NCBI GenBank assembly: GCA_902779705.1
Contig: CACZCR010000014.1
Span: 1 to 40,023, forward strand
DNA: 40,023 nt
Origin: an uncultured Bacteroidales bacterium
GTDB taxonomy: Bacteria > Bacteroidota > Bacteroidia > Bacteroidales > Paludibacteraceae
Direction of reading: 5' to 3'
Part shown: piece after piece, positions 1 through 10,201 of the stretch
How positions within the stretch are numbered: the first letter of the stretch is position 1
Layout: each line of letters begins with the position of its first letter
The notes under the pieces: generated by a model
What the model saw: the letters and a program-made list of their open reading frames with translations, nothing else
Told to the model about the DNA's origin: nothing
Database searches by the model: none
Translations under genes and position numbers: made by a program

Positions 1-967
1 TCGCCGGCAGCCAAGTGACCGAAGTCAACGGGTTGCTTTGGAATGCTTTAGCACCTAAAGAGCTCACTGTACTCGGGATCGTGACTTCCGTCAGTTTGCA
101 GTTAAAGAACGCCCGCTGATAAATGGTCTCGATACCTTCGTGCAGGTTGATTTCCTTCAACGATGTACAGCCGTAAAAAGCGTCTGTACTGATGGTCGTC
201 AAGGTCGCCGGCAATTCAATAGACTCCAATGCCGTACAGCCTTCGAAGAAACTAACCGGCAAGGTCTTTTGCGTCACCGGCAAGTTGATCGATTTCAGTT
301 TTGTACAATACGCAAATGCATATTGTCCAAGCGACTTCACGGAAGGCGGCAGCACGATCGTATCCAACAAACTCATGTTCTTACATAAATAAGAAGGAAT
401 GGTCTGTACCTGATCGCCAAACGTAAACTTTGTAATTTTAGAATTCGTGCTATAGAAAGGCGCATATTCGCCTGTACCGATGGCGCACGTCACAGGTTTC
501 CACACTACCTCGGTTAACGGGTTGTCATAAAAGGCGTAATTACCCATAGACGTTACCGTACTCGGAATGGTCACCGACGTAAGGTTACATTTAATGAACG
601 CCCGCAGACCTATAGATGTCAGGCCTTCCGGTAAGTTCACGCTGCCTAATTTGGTACAATGATAAAATGCATCCTGGTTGATAGCAGTAATGCTGTTCGG
701 CAGCGTCACGGACTGCAGGTTTGAGCAATTCTCGAAGGCCGATGTACCGATGGTCACTACCGGATAGGTGTAGTTGTTATAGTACACCGATGCCGGAATA
801 GTCACCTCCGTATATTCTCCGTACACCGAAAGATTGGACGTTTGGTCTTTGACCAATGTGGCCGTGGTAGTACCCAACGAGTAATACAAGCCGTTGATTA
901 AAACGACTTCGGCATGAAGCACTAAGGAACAAACAAGTGCTACGACAAAAAGGATAAACTTTTTCAT
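1..967 (-). CDS. BspA-like leucine-rich-repeat surface protein (3' part outside window)
   Basis: The frame opens with ATG at 967 and stays open to the left edge, giving about 322 visible residues; the C-terminus is missing. The N-terminus ([19 protein letters not shown]) is a typical Sec signal peptide. The rest is a run of roughly 23-residue LRR_5/BspA-type repeats, for example SAFENCSNLQSVTLPNSI and AFYHCTKLGSVNLPEGL. In this family such repeats form surface proteins that bind host or matrix partners, but the ligand here is unknown. The start overlaps the stop of the upstream gtrA-like gene by 4 nt (ATGA), so it is probably translationally coupled at the end of the long minus-strand operon. 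A C-terminal sorting tail may lie beyond the edge. Confidence 0.88.
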   Translation of the reverse strand, partial: MKKFILFVVALVCSLVLHAEVVLINGLYYSLGTTTATLVKDQTSNLSVYGEYTEVTIPASVYYNNYTYPVVTIGTSAFENCSNLQSVTLPNSITAINQDAFYHCTKLGSVNLPEGLTSIGLRAFIKCNLTSVTIPSTVTSMGNYAFYDNPLTEVVWKPVTCAIGTGEYAPFYSTNSKITKFTFGDQVQTIPSYLCKNMSLLDTIVLPPSVKSLGQYAFAYCTKLKSINLPVTQKTLPVSFFEGCTALESIELPATLTTISTDAFYGCTSLKEINLHEGIETIYQRAFFNCKLTEVTIPSTVSSLGAKAFQSNPLTSVTWLPA

Positions 968-1389
968 GATTTTGGTTTTTGAAAGAAGAGTAAACAAACG
1001 AGGTAGTTGATGCAGCCTCCGATGAAGATGACCAGGAAACTGATATAATCGTCTCGCCAAGTAGGCAGCAGTTCGATCATCAGCGGTAAGAGTCCCAACT
1101 GAATAACCAGGTTGATGGCACGCGCTAAGAGAAAACCACCGGCATTCTTGATGTCGGGCTTGATGCCAAACGTGTACCAACTGGTAAACAGATAATTGGG
1201 TATCATCTCCAGTACGTACCCTATTCCAAAGGCCACATAATAGAGCGCTGCACCTTTCTCAGGGTGTTCAAACAGCAACAGGGCTGCCATAAAACACCAA
1301 GTCTGCACAAACATACCCGTATTACCGATGATGATAAACCGAACGGCACTACGGATCTTCTCCGGCAGATAGGAAGTCAGTAATTTCAT
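964..1389 (-). CDS. GtrA-family small membrane protein
   Basis: 141 residues with about four hydrophobic segments (roughly 16-38, 47-65, 85-105, 112-135). The N-terminal pattern ([18 protein letters not shown]), the central [11 protein letters not shown] and the late [13 protein letters not shown] match the GtrA/DPMS-flippase family, which is usually linked to translocation or modification of lipid-linked sugars in the cytoplasmic membrane. No glycosyltransferase partner lies next to it. Its start overlaps the alaS stop by 4 nt and its stop overlaps the start of the BspA-like gene, so it sits in the operon by translational coupling. Substrate cannot be inferred. Confidence 0.82.
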   Translation of the reverse strand: MKLLTSYLPEKIRSAVRFIIIGNTGMFVQTWCFMAALLLFEHPEKGAALYYVAFGIGYVLEMIPNYLFTSWYTFGIKPDIKNAGGFLLARAINLVIQLGLLPLMIELLPTWRDDYISFLVIFIGGCINYLVCLLFFQKPKS

Positions 1390-3989
1390 TTCAGTGCATC
1401 TAATAGTTCATTGATAGCGGCACTCAGTCCGTTGACGTCTCGTCCTCCGGCAGTAGCGAACCACGCTTGACCGCCTCCACCACCTTGTATATTTTTGGCA
1501 GCGGACTTGATCATCTGACCGGCATTCTTCCCCTCGTCCACCAGCGGTTGGGAGAGGAATACGGCTATCATCGGCTTGCCATTCCACTCCGTAGCAGCCA
1601 CCACAGCAAACTTCATATCGGTGAATTTACCACGCAGCAGCGGCATCACGCCACGGATCATATCCGGGTCCTCTTCACCTTCGATACGCACCAACTTGAT
1701 ATCGCCGAAACTCTCTGCACGGCCGATGATATGGTCGCGGTACCGCTCAATCTTCTCTGCCGTGAACTGCTCGATTTGCTTCTTGAGCGCTGCGTTCTCG
1801 TCTATGAACTTATGAATGGCATTCACCACATCGGGTGCATTGTTAAAGAGCAACTTCAAGTTGTTGAGTGTATCCTGTGCCAAGTAGTACAGTTCGTCCG
1901 CTTTGGCCGCTGTGACAGCCTCTATACGACGTACACCGGCAGCCACCGATGTCTCCATGATGATACGCACCGAACCGATACGTCCGGTTGCCGACACATG
2001 GCATCCGCCACAGAGCTCTATCGACGGACCGTACTTGATCACACGTACGTCGTCACCGTATTTCTCTCCAAAGAGTGCTACTGCTCCCATCGATTTAGCT
2101 TGCTCAATCGGGGTATGGCGGCTCTCCTCCAGAGGCATATCTTGGCGGATCAAGGCGTTGGCCACTTTCTCCACCTCACGCAGTTCTTCAGGTGTCACTT
2201 TCTGGAAGTGGCTGAAGTCAAAACGCAGACTCTCGGCTGTCACCAACGAACCCTTCTGCTCCACATGCTTGCCCAATACCTCGCGCAATGCATAGTGGAT
2301 GATATGGGTAGCCGAGTGGTTGCAACTAATTGCCTGACGACGCTCCGCATCCACAGTCGCAGTCAAAGTACCTTCGATACTTGCCGGCAGTTCAGTCAAA
2401 ACATGTACCGGCAAGTTGTTCTCACGTTTGGTATCGATCACACGTACGTTACCGAGCGTACCGGTATCTCCTACCTCACCACCCATCTCTGCGTAGAACG
2501 GGGTCTTGTCCAACACCACTTGATAGAAGCGTTTGTTCTTTTGGCTCACCTCGCGGTAACGCAAAATATGGCACTCGGTCGCCAACTCATCATAGCCCAC
2601 GAACTCCGTCTCACCTTCGCGAAGTACGGTCCAGTCGCCCAGATCTTGCTTATTGGCCGAACGGCCCATCTCTTTCTGGTGCTCGAGGGCACGGTTATAC
2701 TCCTCCTCGTTGGTGGTGAAGCCGTTCTCACGCAGGATCAGCTCCGTCAAGTCTAGCGGGAAGCCGTAAGTATCTTTCAAGGTGAACACATCCACACCTG
2801 ATATCTCGGTCTTACCGGCCTTCTTAGCCTCAGCCATCAGTTTGTCTAGCAGGCCGATACCCTTGTCCAAAGTACGCAGGAAGGCCTCTTCCTCTGACTT
2901 GATCACCGGAGTGATCTGTGCCTCCTGTGCCTTGAGTTCGGGATATGCCTCGCCCATGTCAGCTATCAGTTGCGGTACCAGTTGATAGAGGAAAGCCGAA
3001 CGCATATTGAGGAACGTATAGCCATAACGTACCGCACGGCGCAAGATACGACGGATGACGTAACCGGCTTTCTCGTTCGACGGCAGTTGTCCGTCCGTGA
3101 TAGCAAAGGCGATTGTGCGGATATGATCAGCGATAACACGCATCGCTATATCGATCTTCTCGTCTTTGCCGTAGGTGCAACCGCAGATAGCGCCTATCTT
3201 GTTTAACATCGGCTGGAAGACGTCGGTATCGTAGTTAGAGGTCTTGCCTTGGATGGTACGCACCAGACGCTCAAAGCCCATACCTGTGTCAATCACTTTC
3301 TTGGCCAACGGCTCAAGACTGCCGTCTGCTTTGCGGTTGAACTGCATGAAGACGATGTTCCATATCTCGATCACCTGCGGATGATCTTTGTTAACCAACT
3401 CGCGTCCCGGCACTTTAGCACGCTCTTCAGCCGAGCGGCTGTCCACGTGTATCTCCGAACACGGACCGCAAGGACCGGTATCACCCATTTCCCAGAAGTT
3501 GTCGTGTTTGTTACCGTTCAGGATATGGTCAGCAGGCAGGTGCTTGGCCCAGATAGAAGCAGCTTCGTTATCGCGCTCCAGGCCTTCTTCAGGCGAACCC
3601 TCAAAGACCGTAGCATACAGATTTGCCGGATCGATCTTGAGCACATCGACGATGTATTCCCATGCAAAATCGATGGCTTCTTTCTTAAAATAGTCGCCAA
3701 ACGACCAGTTACCCAGCATCTCAAACATCGTGTGGTGGTAGGTGTCGTGGCCTACTTCCTCGAGGTCGTTATGCTTGCCGCTGACGCGCAGACATTTCTG
3801 AGAATCTGCCACGCGCGGATATTTGATAGGGTCGTTGCCAAGGATGATACCCTTCCAAGGGTTCATACCGGCATTGGTAAACATCAGAGTAGGATCATCT
3901 TTGATGACCATCGGAGCCGAAGGCACTACTTGGTGTCCCTTCGATGCCATAAAATCCAAAAAGGATTGACGAATTTCTTTACTTGTCAT
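1386..3989 (-). CDS. alaS: alanine--tRNA ligase
   Basis: 867 residues, the normal length for bacterial AlaRS. The class II catalytic core is at the N-terminus ([15 protein letters not shown] near residue 30). The editing domain carries the zinc/deacylation motifs NHSATHIIH near residue 553 and ELCGGCH near 664. The C-terminal C-Ala domain has the glycine-rich [14 protein letters not shown] near 836. It charges tRNA-Ala with alanine and clears mischarged Ser/Gly. It starts 2 nt after the pdxA stop and its own stop overlaps the GtrA-family gene, so this housekeeping gene is embedded in the operon. The long plus-strand frame opposite it is a shadow. Confidence 0.98.
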   Translation of the reverse strand: MTSKEIRQSFLDFMASKGHQVVPSAPMVIKDDPTLMFTNAGMNPWKGIILGNDPIKYPRVADSQKCLRVSGKHNDLEEVGHDTYHHTMFEMLGNWSFGDYFKKEAIDFAWEYIVDVLKIDPANLYATVFEGSPEEGLERDNEAASIWAKHLPADHILNGNKHDNFWEMGDTGPCGPCSEIHVDSRSAEERAKVPGRELVNKDHPQVIEIWNIVFMQFNRKADGSLEPLAKKVIDTGMGFERLVRTIQGKTSNYDTDVFQPMLNKIGAICGCTYGKDEKIDIAMRVIADHIRTIAFAITDGQLPSNEKAGYVIRRILRRAVRYGYTFLNMRSAFLYQLVPQLIADMGEAYPELKAQEAQITPVIKSEEEAFLRTLDKGIGLLDKLMAEAKKAGKTEISGVDVFTLKDTYGFPLDLTELILRENGFTTNEEEYNRALEHQKEMGRSANKQDLGDWTVLREGETEFVGYDELATECHILRYREVSQKNKRFYQVVLDKTPFYAEMGGEVGDTGTLGNVRVIDTKRENNLPVHVLTELPASIEGTLTATVDAERRQAISCNHSATHIIHYALREVLGKHVEQKGSLVTAESLRFDFSHFQKVTPEELREVEKVANALIRQDMPLEESRHTPIEQAKSMGAVALFGEKYGDDVRVIKYGPSIELCGGCHVSATGRIGSVRIIMETSVAAGVRRIEAVTAAKADELYYLAQDTLNNLKLLFNNAPDVVNAIHKFIDENAALKKQIEQFTAEKIERYRDHIIGRAESFGDIKLVRIEGEEDPDMIRGVMPLLRGKFTDMKFAVVAATEWNGKPMIAVFLSQPLVDEGKNAGQMIKSAAKNIQGGGGGQAWFATAGGRDVNGLSAAINELLDALK

Positions 3990-3991
3990 AT

Positions 3992-5128
3992 CTAGTTTTC
4001 TTCTTTATTCTCTTCCTTAACTATATCTTTGTCCTTCTTCGGGCCGCCAAACGTACGGAACTCAGGACGAGGACGTCCGCCTTCTTTGTCTTCGCGCTCG
4101 ATAAAGGGCAGCGGGTTCTTCTTCAGCTCGGCTGTTTCTTGGCGCACCTTAAGCACATCGATAGCCGTATAGATGGCGTGCATCATAGACTGTGCGTTGG
4201 CTTGGTTCTTTCCTGCCAAGTCATAGGCTGTACCATGATCGGGCGATGTACGTACGATACACAAACCGGCGGTATAGTTGACGCCGTTCATATCCAGTGT
4301 CTTGAACGGTGCCAAACCTTGATCATGATACATAGCCAGTACCGCATCGTAGTGGGTATATCGTCCGCTGCCGAAGAATCCGTCAGCCGCATAGGCACCA
4401 AACACCCACATGTTGTCATCCACACACTTGCGGATAGCGGGATTGATGATCTCTTGCTCCTCTTTGCCCAGCAGGCCGTTGTCGCCGCCATGCGGATTGA
4501 GTGCCAGCACGGCTATACGGGGACTCTCGATGCGGAAATCGTTTTTGAGCGAGTCGGACAAGATACGTACCTTGTGTATGATACGCTCCTCGGTGATCTT
4601 ACTCGGCACTTCGGCTATCGGGGTATGGTTGCACACCAGTGCCACGCGCATCACGTCGCTGACCATCATCATCAGTGCATCGTCTTTGCCGAACAGATGG
4701 GCCAGATACTCGGTATGACCCGAGAACCGGAACTTATCAGACTGGATAGTATCCTTGTTGATAGGTGCAGTAACCAATGCATCGACGGCAGACTGCTGCA
4801 GATCGGCTGCTGCGCGCTGCAGACTTAAGAAAGCGGCACGGCCGGCCTCCTTGGACGGCGTACCGATAGTCACGGGTGTATCATCCGGATAGCAGGTGAT
4901 CAGTGACACGGTGCCCTCTTTGGCTTGTGCCGGCGAATCGATCAGACGCCAGTTGAGTCCATGCAGTTCCTCGTCCAGGGTCTTGGCGTGCTTTTTGGCG
5001 ACAGCCAGGTTACCATAGACGATAGGGGTACAGATCTCCGTTATATGCGAGTCATGCAGACTCTTGATGATCACTTCATACCCTACTCCGTTGATATCAC
5101 CGGCTGTGATTGCTAGTATAGGTTTCAT
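3992..5128 (-). CDS. pdxA: 4-hydroxythreonine-4-phosphate dehydrogenase
   Basis: 378 residues. PdxA oxidises 4-phosphohydroxy-L-threonine with NAD in DXP-dependent pyridoxal-phosphate synthesis in the cytoplasm. The N-terminus [16 protein letters not shown] is the Bacteroidota form of the family start. The three metal-binding histidine regions are visible: [12 protein letters not shown] near residue 139, NPHGGDNG near 212 and [12 protein letters not shown] near 268, with spacing like the E. coli enzyme. The last 35 or so residues are a charged Lys/Glu-rich extension (for example [15 protein letters not shown]) that the family does not need. The start lies 32 nt inside the end of the nitroreductase gene. 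Confidence 0.96.
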   Translation of the reverse strand: MKPILAITAGDINGVGYEVIIKSLHDSHITEICTPIVYGNLAVAKKHAKTLDEELHGLNWRLIDSPAQAKEGTVSLITCYPDDTPVTIGTPSKEAGRAAFLSLQRAAADLQQSAVDALVTAPINKDTIQSDKFRFSGHTEYLAHLFGKDDALMMMVSDVMRVALVCNHTPIAEVPSKITEERIIHKVRILSDSLKNDFRIESPRIAVLALNPHGGDNGLLGKEEQEIINPAIRKCVDDNMWVFGAYAADGFFGSGRYTHYDAVLAMYHDQGLAPFKTLDMNGVNYTAGLCIVRTSPDHGTAYDLAGKNQANAQSMMHAIYTAIDVLKVRQETAELKKNPLPFIEREDKEGGRPRPEFRTFGGPKKDKDIVKEENKEEN

Positions 5129-5624
5129 GATGTATTTTCTCGTATTTTAGTTTATCTAAATCATAGTTGCGACGTTCTTCGTCTTTGTAGCCCAGCGAGA
5201 TGACACAGAGCACATTGAGTGTCTCAGGTATACCGCACAGGCTGCGCACCATCTGCTCGGCGCCTTCGCGCTTATAGACTTGGCACCAGCACGCACCCAG
5301 TCCTTGCTCTTCGGCTGCCAACAGGATATGCTCGGCTGCTATACCGCCATCGGCTTGCCAGGTGTCGGTCAACGACGGATTCATGGCAATGACTATACCC
5401 GCCGTAGCAGTGTCAAACATACCGCTGCCGTAGGTGCGAATAGCGGATAGTTGGCGCAGGGTCTGCTCATCGCGAATGACCACAAACTCCCATCCGTTGG
5501 TGCGTTTGGACGAAGGCGACATCAGCGCACACTGCAGCATATAGTCGATCTTGTCCTGCTCTACAGGCTGGTTGGTATAGCGGCGTATAGAGCGCCGTTG
5601 GGCACATAGGTCGCGAAATGTCAT
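5097..5624 (-). CDS. nitroreductase-family flavoprotein
   Basis: 175 residues, typical of the short NADH-oxidase/nitroreductase fold. The FMN phosphate-binding N-terminus RRSIRRYTNQPVEQDKI (residues 10-26) is followed by ALMSPSSKRTNGWEFVVI and the helix region GGIAAEHILLAAEEQGLGACW, all family hallmarks. Such enzymes use FMN and NAD(P)H to reduce nitro, quinone or related substrates, but the natural substrate cannot be read from sequence. The start overlaps the small lipoprotein gene by 4 nt (ATGA). Its 3' end overlaps pdxA by 32 nt, an unusually long overlap for this operon. Confidence 0.9.
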   Translation of the reverse strand: MTFRDLCAQRRSIRRYTNQPVEQDKIDYMLQCALMSPSSKRTNGWEFVVIRDEQTLRQLSAIRTYGSGMFDTATAGIVIAMNPSLTDTWQADGGIAAEHILLAAEEQGLGACWCQVYKREGAEQMVRSLCGIPETLNVLCVISLGYKDEERRNYDLDKLKYEKIHHETYTSNHSR

Positions 5625-5896
5625 AGGTTCTCCTTGGCTTCGTCCAACTCTTTTTGCAGCTCTTGGTCCTTGATGGCTGCATCAATCTTAGGCTGTGCCT
5701 TCTCCAGGGTCTGCTTAGCCTCGTTGTATTCGGTTACCGACTCCTCAAAGTCCAGCATGTTGTCATTCTCTCCTTCCGGAACGATAGGAGCTTCTTCCTC
5801 CATACCCGGCTCTATATTCTCTTCTTGCGTTTGTTTACCTCCACAAGCGGGAATGACCATCAACATAGCCAATACCCAATACCAATTTTTCTTCAT
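5621..5896 (-). CDS. small predicted lipoprotein, acidic, coiled-coil C-terminus
   Basis: 91 residues. The N-terminus MKKNWYWVLAMLMVIPACGG ends in a lipobox with the lipidated Cys at residue 18, followed by a very acidic Glu/Pro linker. The C-terminal third (TEYNEAKQTLEKAQPKIDAA and onward) is charged and predicted to be helical or coiled coil. No family was recognised. It is likely anchored in an envelope membrane facing the periplasm or cell surface. It lies 21 nt after the WG-repeat lipoprotein gene and its stop overlaps the nitroreductase start. Confidence 0.75.
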   Translation of the reverse strand: MKKNWYWVLAMLMVIPACGGKQTQEENIEPGMEEEAPIVPEGENDNMLDFEESVTEYNEAKQTLEKAQPKIDAAIKDQELQKELDEAKENL

Positions 5897-5917
5897 AATA
5901 TTCTATTTTTTTTGATG

Positions 5918-7435
5918 TTATTGTGCAATGATTGTATCGTTTTTCACTACCGCCTGAACGGTGGTGTCTGTCTGCGCATTGATTGCGCTGTCGATGGCGG
6001 CCTGCATCGCTTTCTTACGTGCTTCTTCCTCAGCGGCTATCACTTGCGGGTCGCGTACGATGTGGAAATGGATTCGTCCTTTCGTTTTCTCTACGCTGAT
6101 CAGCTGCTCGCGATCCAGATAGTGTTGGTCGCGTTGCTTATAGGCTTTAGCCATCTGCTCCAGCACCCGCTCATAGACTATCTGTGTGCGTGTGCTGTCT
6201 ATCATACAGTCCAGGTCGATGCTCATCAGGTCGGCATCAGGGTTGTATTCATACCCGTCCTCCACCAGCTTGTTCATCTGAACCGCCTCACCATATTGGT
6301 TCTCTATTCCTTGGCTTTGGATGACCATTCGTTTGCGAACGATAGTAGTATCAAACACAGCTTTGGCTTCGCAACGAACATCACCCTCTTGCCATGCATA
6401 GGTCATGATGGTCAGATAGGAGTTGTAGTCGTTAGCCGGCTTGTCGAGGATAGAGGTGATATAGGGTGCAGTCAGCGGAATAGTCAATCCGCGACCTTGC
6501 AGTCCTTCTTGCAGTTGAGCGAGCACCATATCGGCCAACTTGTCATAGGTATAGGTGTCATTGGCTATATGATCCGTCATGGGAGTCAAACCGCCAATAC
6601 GGCTCACGGTCTGACCGAGCGGAGTCCATGTCTCGCTGTCCAGTACGGCCATCGTCAGGTCCTTGCTGCCGATGTATCCGAACCCTTCTATATAGTCCAC
6701 CATCCAGCCGTTCTGCGAGGTTTGTGTTTGTTTGGGAGCATACTGCGCCAGCACTTTCTCGCGGCTGTCCAGCGAACGGGGCTTGTCGGCTTGCAGATGA
6801 CCTTTCATATCTACGAAATAGCTGGTGCGGCGCACGGTAGAGGTTGAGTCGTTGTCGCTATTGTCGACTGTTTCTTGCATCACCCATGCCAGATCATCCT
6901 CCAGCACCAGTATGTCTGAGTAGTGGGGCGGCAAGACGGTCTTACCGTTTCGGTCCACCAATGCCAGATGGTGCATGCCTAAAGAGTTGACAGTCTCCAC
7001 TTGCAGCAGTCCACGCTCGTACTGCGGTGCGGTGCTGACTACATGCTGGCTCTCGATCGGCTCGAACACAAACACCGTCTCACCGTTCTTGTCCAACACC
7101 TCCAGCGAGCCGTTAGCGCGGCAAACAGGTACACGACCATAAGCGGGAATACCGGCGGATGCCAGGCTGTCAGCCACCAATACGGCCTCACCGTCACTGA
7201 TCTTGTATAGCCGGTAATACGAACCGTTCTTGACCGTCATCATACCCTCTGATACCGGCGAAGGCTCGTTGTCAAACTTACCGGCCAGGATCACTTGACC
7301 CTTGTTATCTATCAGTCCCCAACCTTGTCCCAATTCGGTTTGGCAGGGCATATAGTCGATTGTATTCTCTGAATGCTTGCCGCAAGCGGTCAGACACAAA
7401 GCGGCCAGCACGATATATGTTACTATCTTTCTCAT
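5918..7435 (-). CDS. WG-repeat-containing lipoprotein
   Basis: 505 residues. [19 protein letters not shown] carries a lipobox (Cys18). A WG-type repeat follows ([19 protein letters not shown], about residues 36-54), with further weaker repeats such as [19 protein letters not shown], consistent with a small beta-propeller or solenoid. The C-terminal half has no domain I recognise; it ends in an Ala/Glu-rich helix and a Thr/Val-rich tail. WG proteins of Bacteroidota are usually exported and of unknown function. Its start overlaps the fcl stop by 4 nt, which suggests co-expression with GDP-fucose synthesis, though no functional link can be shown. Confidence 0.8.
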   Translation of the reverse strand: MRKIVTYIVLAALCLTACGKHSENTIDYMPCQTELGQGWGLIDNKGQVILAGKFDNEPSPVSEGMMTVKNGSYYRLYKISDGEAVLVADSLASAGIPAYGRVPVCRANGSLEVLDKNGETVFVFEPIESQHVVSTAPQYERGLLQVETVNSLGMHHLALVDRNGKTVLPPHYSDILVLEDDLAWVMQETVDNSDNDSTSTVRRTSYFVDMKGHLQADKPRSLDSREKVLAQYAPKQTQTSQNGWMVDYIEGFGYIGSKDLTMAVLDSETWTPLGQTVSRIGGLTPMTDHIANDTYTYDKLADMVLAQLQEGLQGRGLTIPLTAPYITSILDKPANDYNSYLTIMTYAWQEGDVRCEAKAVFDTTIVRKRMVIQSQGIENQYGEAVQMNKLVEDGYEYNPDADLMSIDLDCMIDSTRTQIVYERVLEQMAKAYKQRDQHYLDREQLISVEKTKGRIHFHIVRDPQVIAAEEEARKKAMQAAIDSAINAQTDTTVQAVVKNDTIIAQ

Positions 7436-8373
7436 CTCTCAGCGCGCATAGGGTTCTCCAAAAAATCTTTGTATGCCAAACGAATACCGTCTTCCAGTTC
7501 GGTCTTGTAGGTCCAACCAAGCGCCGTAGCCTTGCTTACATCCAGCAGTTTGCGCGGCGTACCATTCGGACGGGTGGTGTCCCACTCGATGCGTCCTTCG
7601 TAGCCTACCACCTTAGCTACCAGTTCGGTCAGTTGTTTGATGGTCAGCTCCTTGCCTGTACCGGCATTGACGGTCTCGTTGCCCGAGTAGTGGTTCATCA
7701 GGAATACACACAAGTTGGCCAGGTCGTCCACATAGAGGAACTCGCGTAGCGGTGAACCGTCACCCCAACAGGTCACAGACGCGGCGCCACTCTCTTTGGC
7801 TTCGTGGAAGCGGCGGATCAAAGCCGGCAACACATGACTATGCTCAGGGTGGTAGTTATCATTCGGACCGTATAGGTTGGTCGGCATGACGGATATATAG
7901 TCGGTGCCATACTGACGATTGAGAAACTCGCAGTATTTCAGCCCCGATATCTTAGCCAAAGCATAGGCCTCGTTGGTCTTCTCCAACTCGCCCGTCAGTA
8001 GGCAGCTTTCTTTCATCGGCTGCGGAGCCAAACGCGGGTAGATACACGACGAACCCAAGAACTCCAGCTTCTTACAGCCGTTCTGCCAAGCCGCATGGAT
8101 AACATTCATCTCCAGAATCATGTTGTCGTACATAAAGTCTGCCAGATGGCGGTCATTGGCAATGATACCGCCCACTTTGGCGGCTGCCAGGAACACATAC
8201 TCCGGTTTCTCTGCCGCAAAGAATGCCTCTACCGCCTCTTGACGACACAGGTCGAGCTCTTTGTGGGTGCGGGTGATGATGTTGGTATATCCCTGTCGCT
8301 GCAGCTCTCTAACTATAGCACTGCCCACCATTCCCCGGTGTCCTGCTACATATATTTTACTATTTTTTTCCAT
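7432..8373 (-). CDS. fcl: GDP-L-fucose synthase
   Basis: 313 residues. An extended short-chain dehydrogenase that epimerises and reduces GDP-4-keto-6-deoxy-D-mannose to GDP-L-fucose with NADPH. Visible are the Rossmann motif GHRGMVGSA (residues 11-19), the catalytic Ser region GSSCIYPR near 107, the YxxxK pair in YALAKISG near 136, and [20 protein letters not shown], which is diagnostic of the family. It starts in a TAATG overlap with gmd, which makes its substrate. The pair supplies activated fucose for surface glycans or for fucosylated proteins. Confidence 0.96.
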   Translation of the reverse strand: MEKNSKIYVAGHRGMVGSAIVRELQRQGYTNIITRTHKELDLCRQEAVEAFFAAEKPEYVFLAAAKVGGIIANDRHLADFMYDNMILEMNVIHAAWQNGCKKLEFLGSSCIYPRLAPQPMKESCLLTGELEKTNEAYALAKISGLKYCEFLNRQYGTDYISVMPTNLYGPNDNYHPEHSHVLPALIRRFHEAKESGAASVTCWGDGSPLREFLYVDDLANLCVFLMNHYSGNETVNAGTGKELTIKQLTELVAKVVGYEGRIEWDTTRPNGTPRKLLDVSKATALGWTYKTELEDGIRLAYKDFLENPMRAER

Positions 8374-9443
8374 TACTTTACGATTCCTTTCTCCAGGTAC
8401 TCGGCGAGATTAAAGTGCTCGCGTGTCACTTTCTGCATATCGTGCTTAACCATGATCTCTACCAGTTGCTCAAAGCTGGTGGTCTGAGGGTTCCATCCCA
8501 ACTCACGCTTTGCTTTGGACGGGTCACCGAGCAGGTTGACCACATCGGTAGGACGATAGAAATCCGGACTAACGGCTACAACCACCTTGCCGGTCTTGAT
8601 GTCGATGCCCTTCTCGTCAATACCTTTGCCTTCCCAACGCAGTTCAATACCTGCATGTTGGAACGCTAAGGTCGCAAACTCACGCACTGTATGTTGTACG
8701 CCCGTTGCGATGACAAAGTCCTCCGGTGTATCGTGCTGCAGTATCAGCCACATACACTCTACGTAGTCCTTGGCGTACCCCCAGTCGCGCAACGAGTCGA
8801 GGTTGCCCAGGTACAGACAATCCTGTTTGCCTTGCGCTATGCGGGCGGCAGCCAATGTGATCTTACGTGTCACAAAAGTCTCACCGCGACGCTCTGACTC
8901 GTGGTTGAACAATATACCCGAGCAGCAGAACATGTTGTATGCCTCGCGATACTCTTTGACAATCCAATAACCGTAAAGTTTAGCTACGGCGTACGGGCTG
9001 TAGGGATGGAAGGGTGTGGTCTCTGACTGCGGCACCTCTTCTACCTTGCCGTAGAGTTCGGAAGTGGAAGCCTGATAGATCTTGCAGGTCGCCTCCAGGT
9101 GGTTGGTTCGTACTGCCTCCAGTATACGCAGTACACCTACTGCGTCTACGTCGGCGGTAAACTCCGGCGCGTCGAACGACACCTGTACGTGGCTTTGCGC
9201 TGCCAGGTTGTAGATCTCGTCCGGCTGTACTTTGCCCACCAACTTAACCAGCGACATCGAGTCGCTCATGTCGGCATAGTGCAAATGGAAATGAGGTTTA
9301 CCCTCCAGATGAGCTATACGCTCGCGGTAGTCTACCGAACTGCGGCGGATGATGCCGTGCACGTCATAGTCTTTGGCCAACAGAAACTCCGCCAAATAGC
9401 TACCATCCTGTCCGGTGATACCGGTAATTAATGCTGTTTTCAT
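8373..9443 (-). CDS. gmd: GDP-mannose 4,6-dehydratase
   Basis: 356 residues. It converts GDP-D-mannose to GDP-4-keto-6-deoxy-D-mannose, the first step to GDP-fucose. Motifs are the NADP-binding [15 protein letters not shown] (residues 7-21), [16 protein letters not shown], the active-site [15 protein letters not shown] followed by [13 protein letters not shown] (Tyr/Lys), and [16 protein letters not shown]. It is the first gene of the nine-gene minus-strand run and lies directly behind a good promoter (9512-9543). Confidence 0.97.
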   Translation of the reverse strand: MKTALITGITGQDGSYLAEFLLAKDYDVHGIIRRSSVDYRERIAHLEGKPHFHLHYADMSDSMSLVKLVGKVQPDEIYNLAAQSHVQVSFDAPEFTADVDAVGVLRILEAVRTNHLEATCKIYQASTSELYGKVEEVPQSETTPFHPYSPYAVAKLYGYWIVKEYREAYNMFCCSGILFNHESERRGETFVTRKITLAAARIAQGKQDCLYLGNLDSLRDWGYAKDYVECMWLILQHDTPEDFVIATGVQHTVREFATLAFQHAGIELRWEGKGIDEKGIDIKTGKVVVAVSPDFYRPTDVVNLLGDPSKAKRELGWNPQTTSFEQLVEIMVKHDMQKVTREHFNLAEYLEKGIVK

Positions 9444-9511
9444 TCTATATTAATTTCTTTATTTATACGCACATTCGCGGGCGCATTTTCACGCGCACAC
9501 ATAATACGGTG

Positions 9512-9543
9512 CAAAGATACAACAAATATTTGGAATACGCAAA
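9512..9543 (-). promoter_or_regulatory. promoter of the gmd operon
   Basis: On the minus strand, a -33 TTTG (9540-9543) is followed by 20 nt and then the -7 element TATCTTTG (9512-9519). This matches the Bacteroidota primary sigma consensus TTTG/TAnnTTTG. The expected start lies just downstream, leaving a leader of about 60 nt before gmd. Confidence 0.8.
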
Positions 9544-9653
9544 TTTTGGACTGAATTTTTATTCAAAAAGTGAATACGAAATGTCTTATTTCACTTACTT
9601 TGTATCTTTTTAACGAAAAATAAGCCATTTTTGATATCTTTTTTGCAAAAACA

Positions 9654-9685
9654 TTTGGCGATTTGGTGAAAAAGCTATACCTTTG
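9654..9685 (+). promoter_or_regulatory. promoter of the 94-residue exported protein gene
   Basis: TTTG at 9654-9657, a 20-nt spacer, then TACCTTTG at 9678-9685, followed by CAGC. A second TTTG at 9662 is too close to serve as -33. The leader to the ATG at 9769 is about 75 nt. Confidence 0.8.
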
Positions 9686-9768
9686 CAGCGTCTTAGAAAA
9701 ATAAGGCACAAAAAAGATTGTTGTTTTTTTAGATTGTTTAACTTTTAATTTTAAGAAAGGGTAAAACA

Positions 9769-10053
9769 ATGAAAAAGGTATTAGTTAGCATCGTGACTGT
9801 AGTCACACTTTTGACAAGCATCGTATTCGCGCAAGCGTCCACAAGCAAAGATAACTTTACTGTCCGCTTACGCGAGAACACACTCGTAGTAGCATCGACT
9901 CAAATGGAAGAGGCTCGCCTCTACTCTATCAACGGCAAGTTGTTAGAGAAGAAACAGGGTTCTTTCGTAGAGTTCGAATTGGAGCGTGGCACCTACCGCC
10001 TCTTCGCCAAAGTGAATGGCGAGACCGTAGCTCGTAGAATTGAGTTGCGTTAA
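9769..10053 (+). CDS. small exported protein resembling a stand-alone C-terminal sorting domain
   Basis: 94 residues. MKKVLVSIVTVVTLLTSIVFA is a Sec signal peptide with likely cleavage after FAQA. The mature part of about 70 residues reads like a Por-secretion-tail or DUF3244-type beta-sandwich: ARLYSINGKLLEKKQGSF and then FELERGTYRLFAKVNGETVA, the usual Y-x-x-x-G-K and L-x-x-G-x-Y spacing. Normally such a module sits at the end of a large secreted protein; here it follows the signal peptide almost directly. It has its own promoter and a terminator, so it is a monocistronic, probably abundant transcript. Function unknown. Confidence 0.82.
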   Translation: MKKVLVSIVTVVTLLTSIVFAQASTSKDNFTVRLRENTLVVASTQMEEARLYSINGKLLEKKQGSFVEFELERGTYRLFAKVNGETVARRIELR

Positions 10054-10081
10054 CTAAAAAACAGGTATTAAGTCATGTTGG

Positions 10082-10116
10082 CAAGGCCGTCTCGATAGGG
10101 ACGGTCTTGTTTTTTT
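10082..10116 (+). terminator. Rho-independent terminator after the 94-residue gene
   Basis: The stem CAAGGCCGTC pairs with GACGGTCTTG (one G-T pair) around an 8-nt loop and is followed directly by seven T residues (10110-10116). It lies 29 nt after the stop codon. Confidence 0.9.
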
Positions 10117-10146
10117 GGCTTAATCGAACGTAATTTTGCAAATAAA

Positions 10147-10178
10147 TTTGCACATGTTCAAAAAAAGCGCTACCTTTG
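10147..10178 (+). promoter_or_regulatory. promoter of the GH53 gene
   Basis: TTTG at 10147-10150, a 20-nt spacer, then TACCTTTG at 10171-10178. Transcription should begin near 10185, so the upstream in-frame ATG at 10136 cannot be used and the ATG at 10202 is the start. The leader is only about 17 nt. Confidence 0.82.
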
Positions 10179-10201
10179 TCGTCAAATTAATCTACCAGAC
10201 A

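Larger units (their letters stand above)
9444..9768 (+). other. AT-rich divergent intergenic region
   Basis: 325 bases between gmd (minus) and the small exported gene (plus). It contains one promoter for each direction, described separately, and short A/T runs. Short frames on both strands cross the promoter elements and look like chance. No RNA gene or riboswitch structure was recognised. Confidence 0.7.

Noticed and set aside
1467..2756. 429-codon open frame on the plus strand
   Set aside because: It lies wholly opposite alaS, whose motifs are intact; its sequence is His/Leu/Arg-rich low-quality shadow coding with no family features.
9563..9769. 68-codon minus-strand frame in the divergent intergenic region
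   Set aside because: It runs across the plus-strand promoter, is Lys/Phe-rich as expected from AT-rich DNA, and has no promoter or conserved motif.
10136..10201. Upstream in-frame start of the GH53 gene
   Set aside because: The promoter -33 and -7 elements lie at 10147-10178, so an mRNA starting near 10185 cannot include this ATG; the signal peptide starts at 10202.
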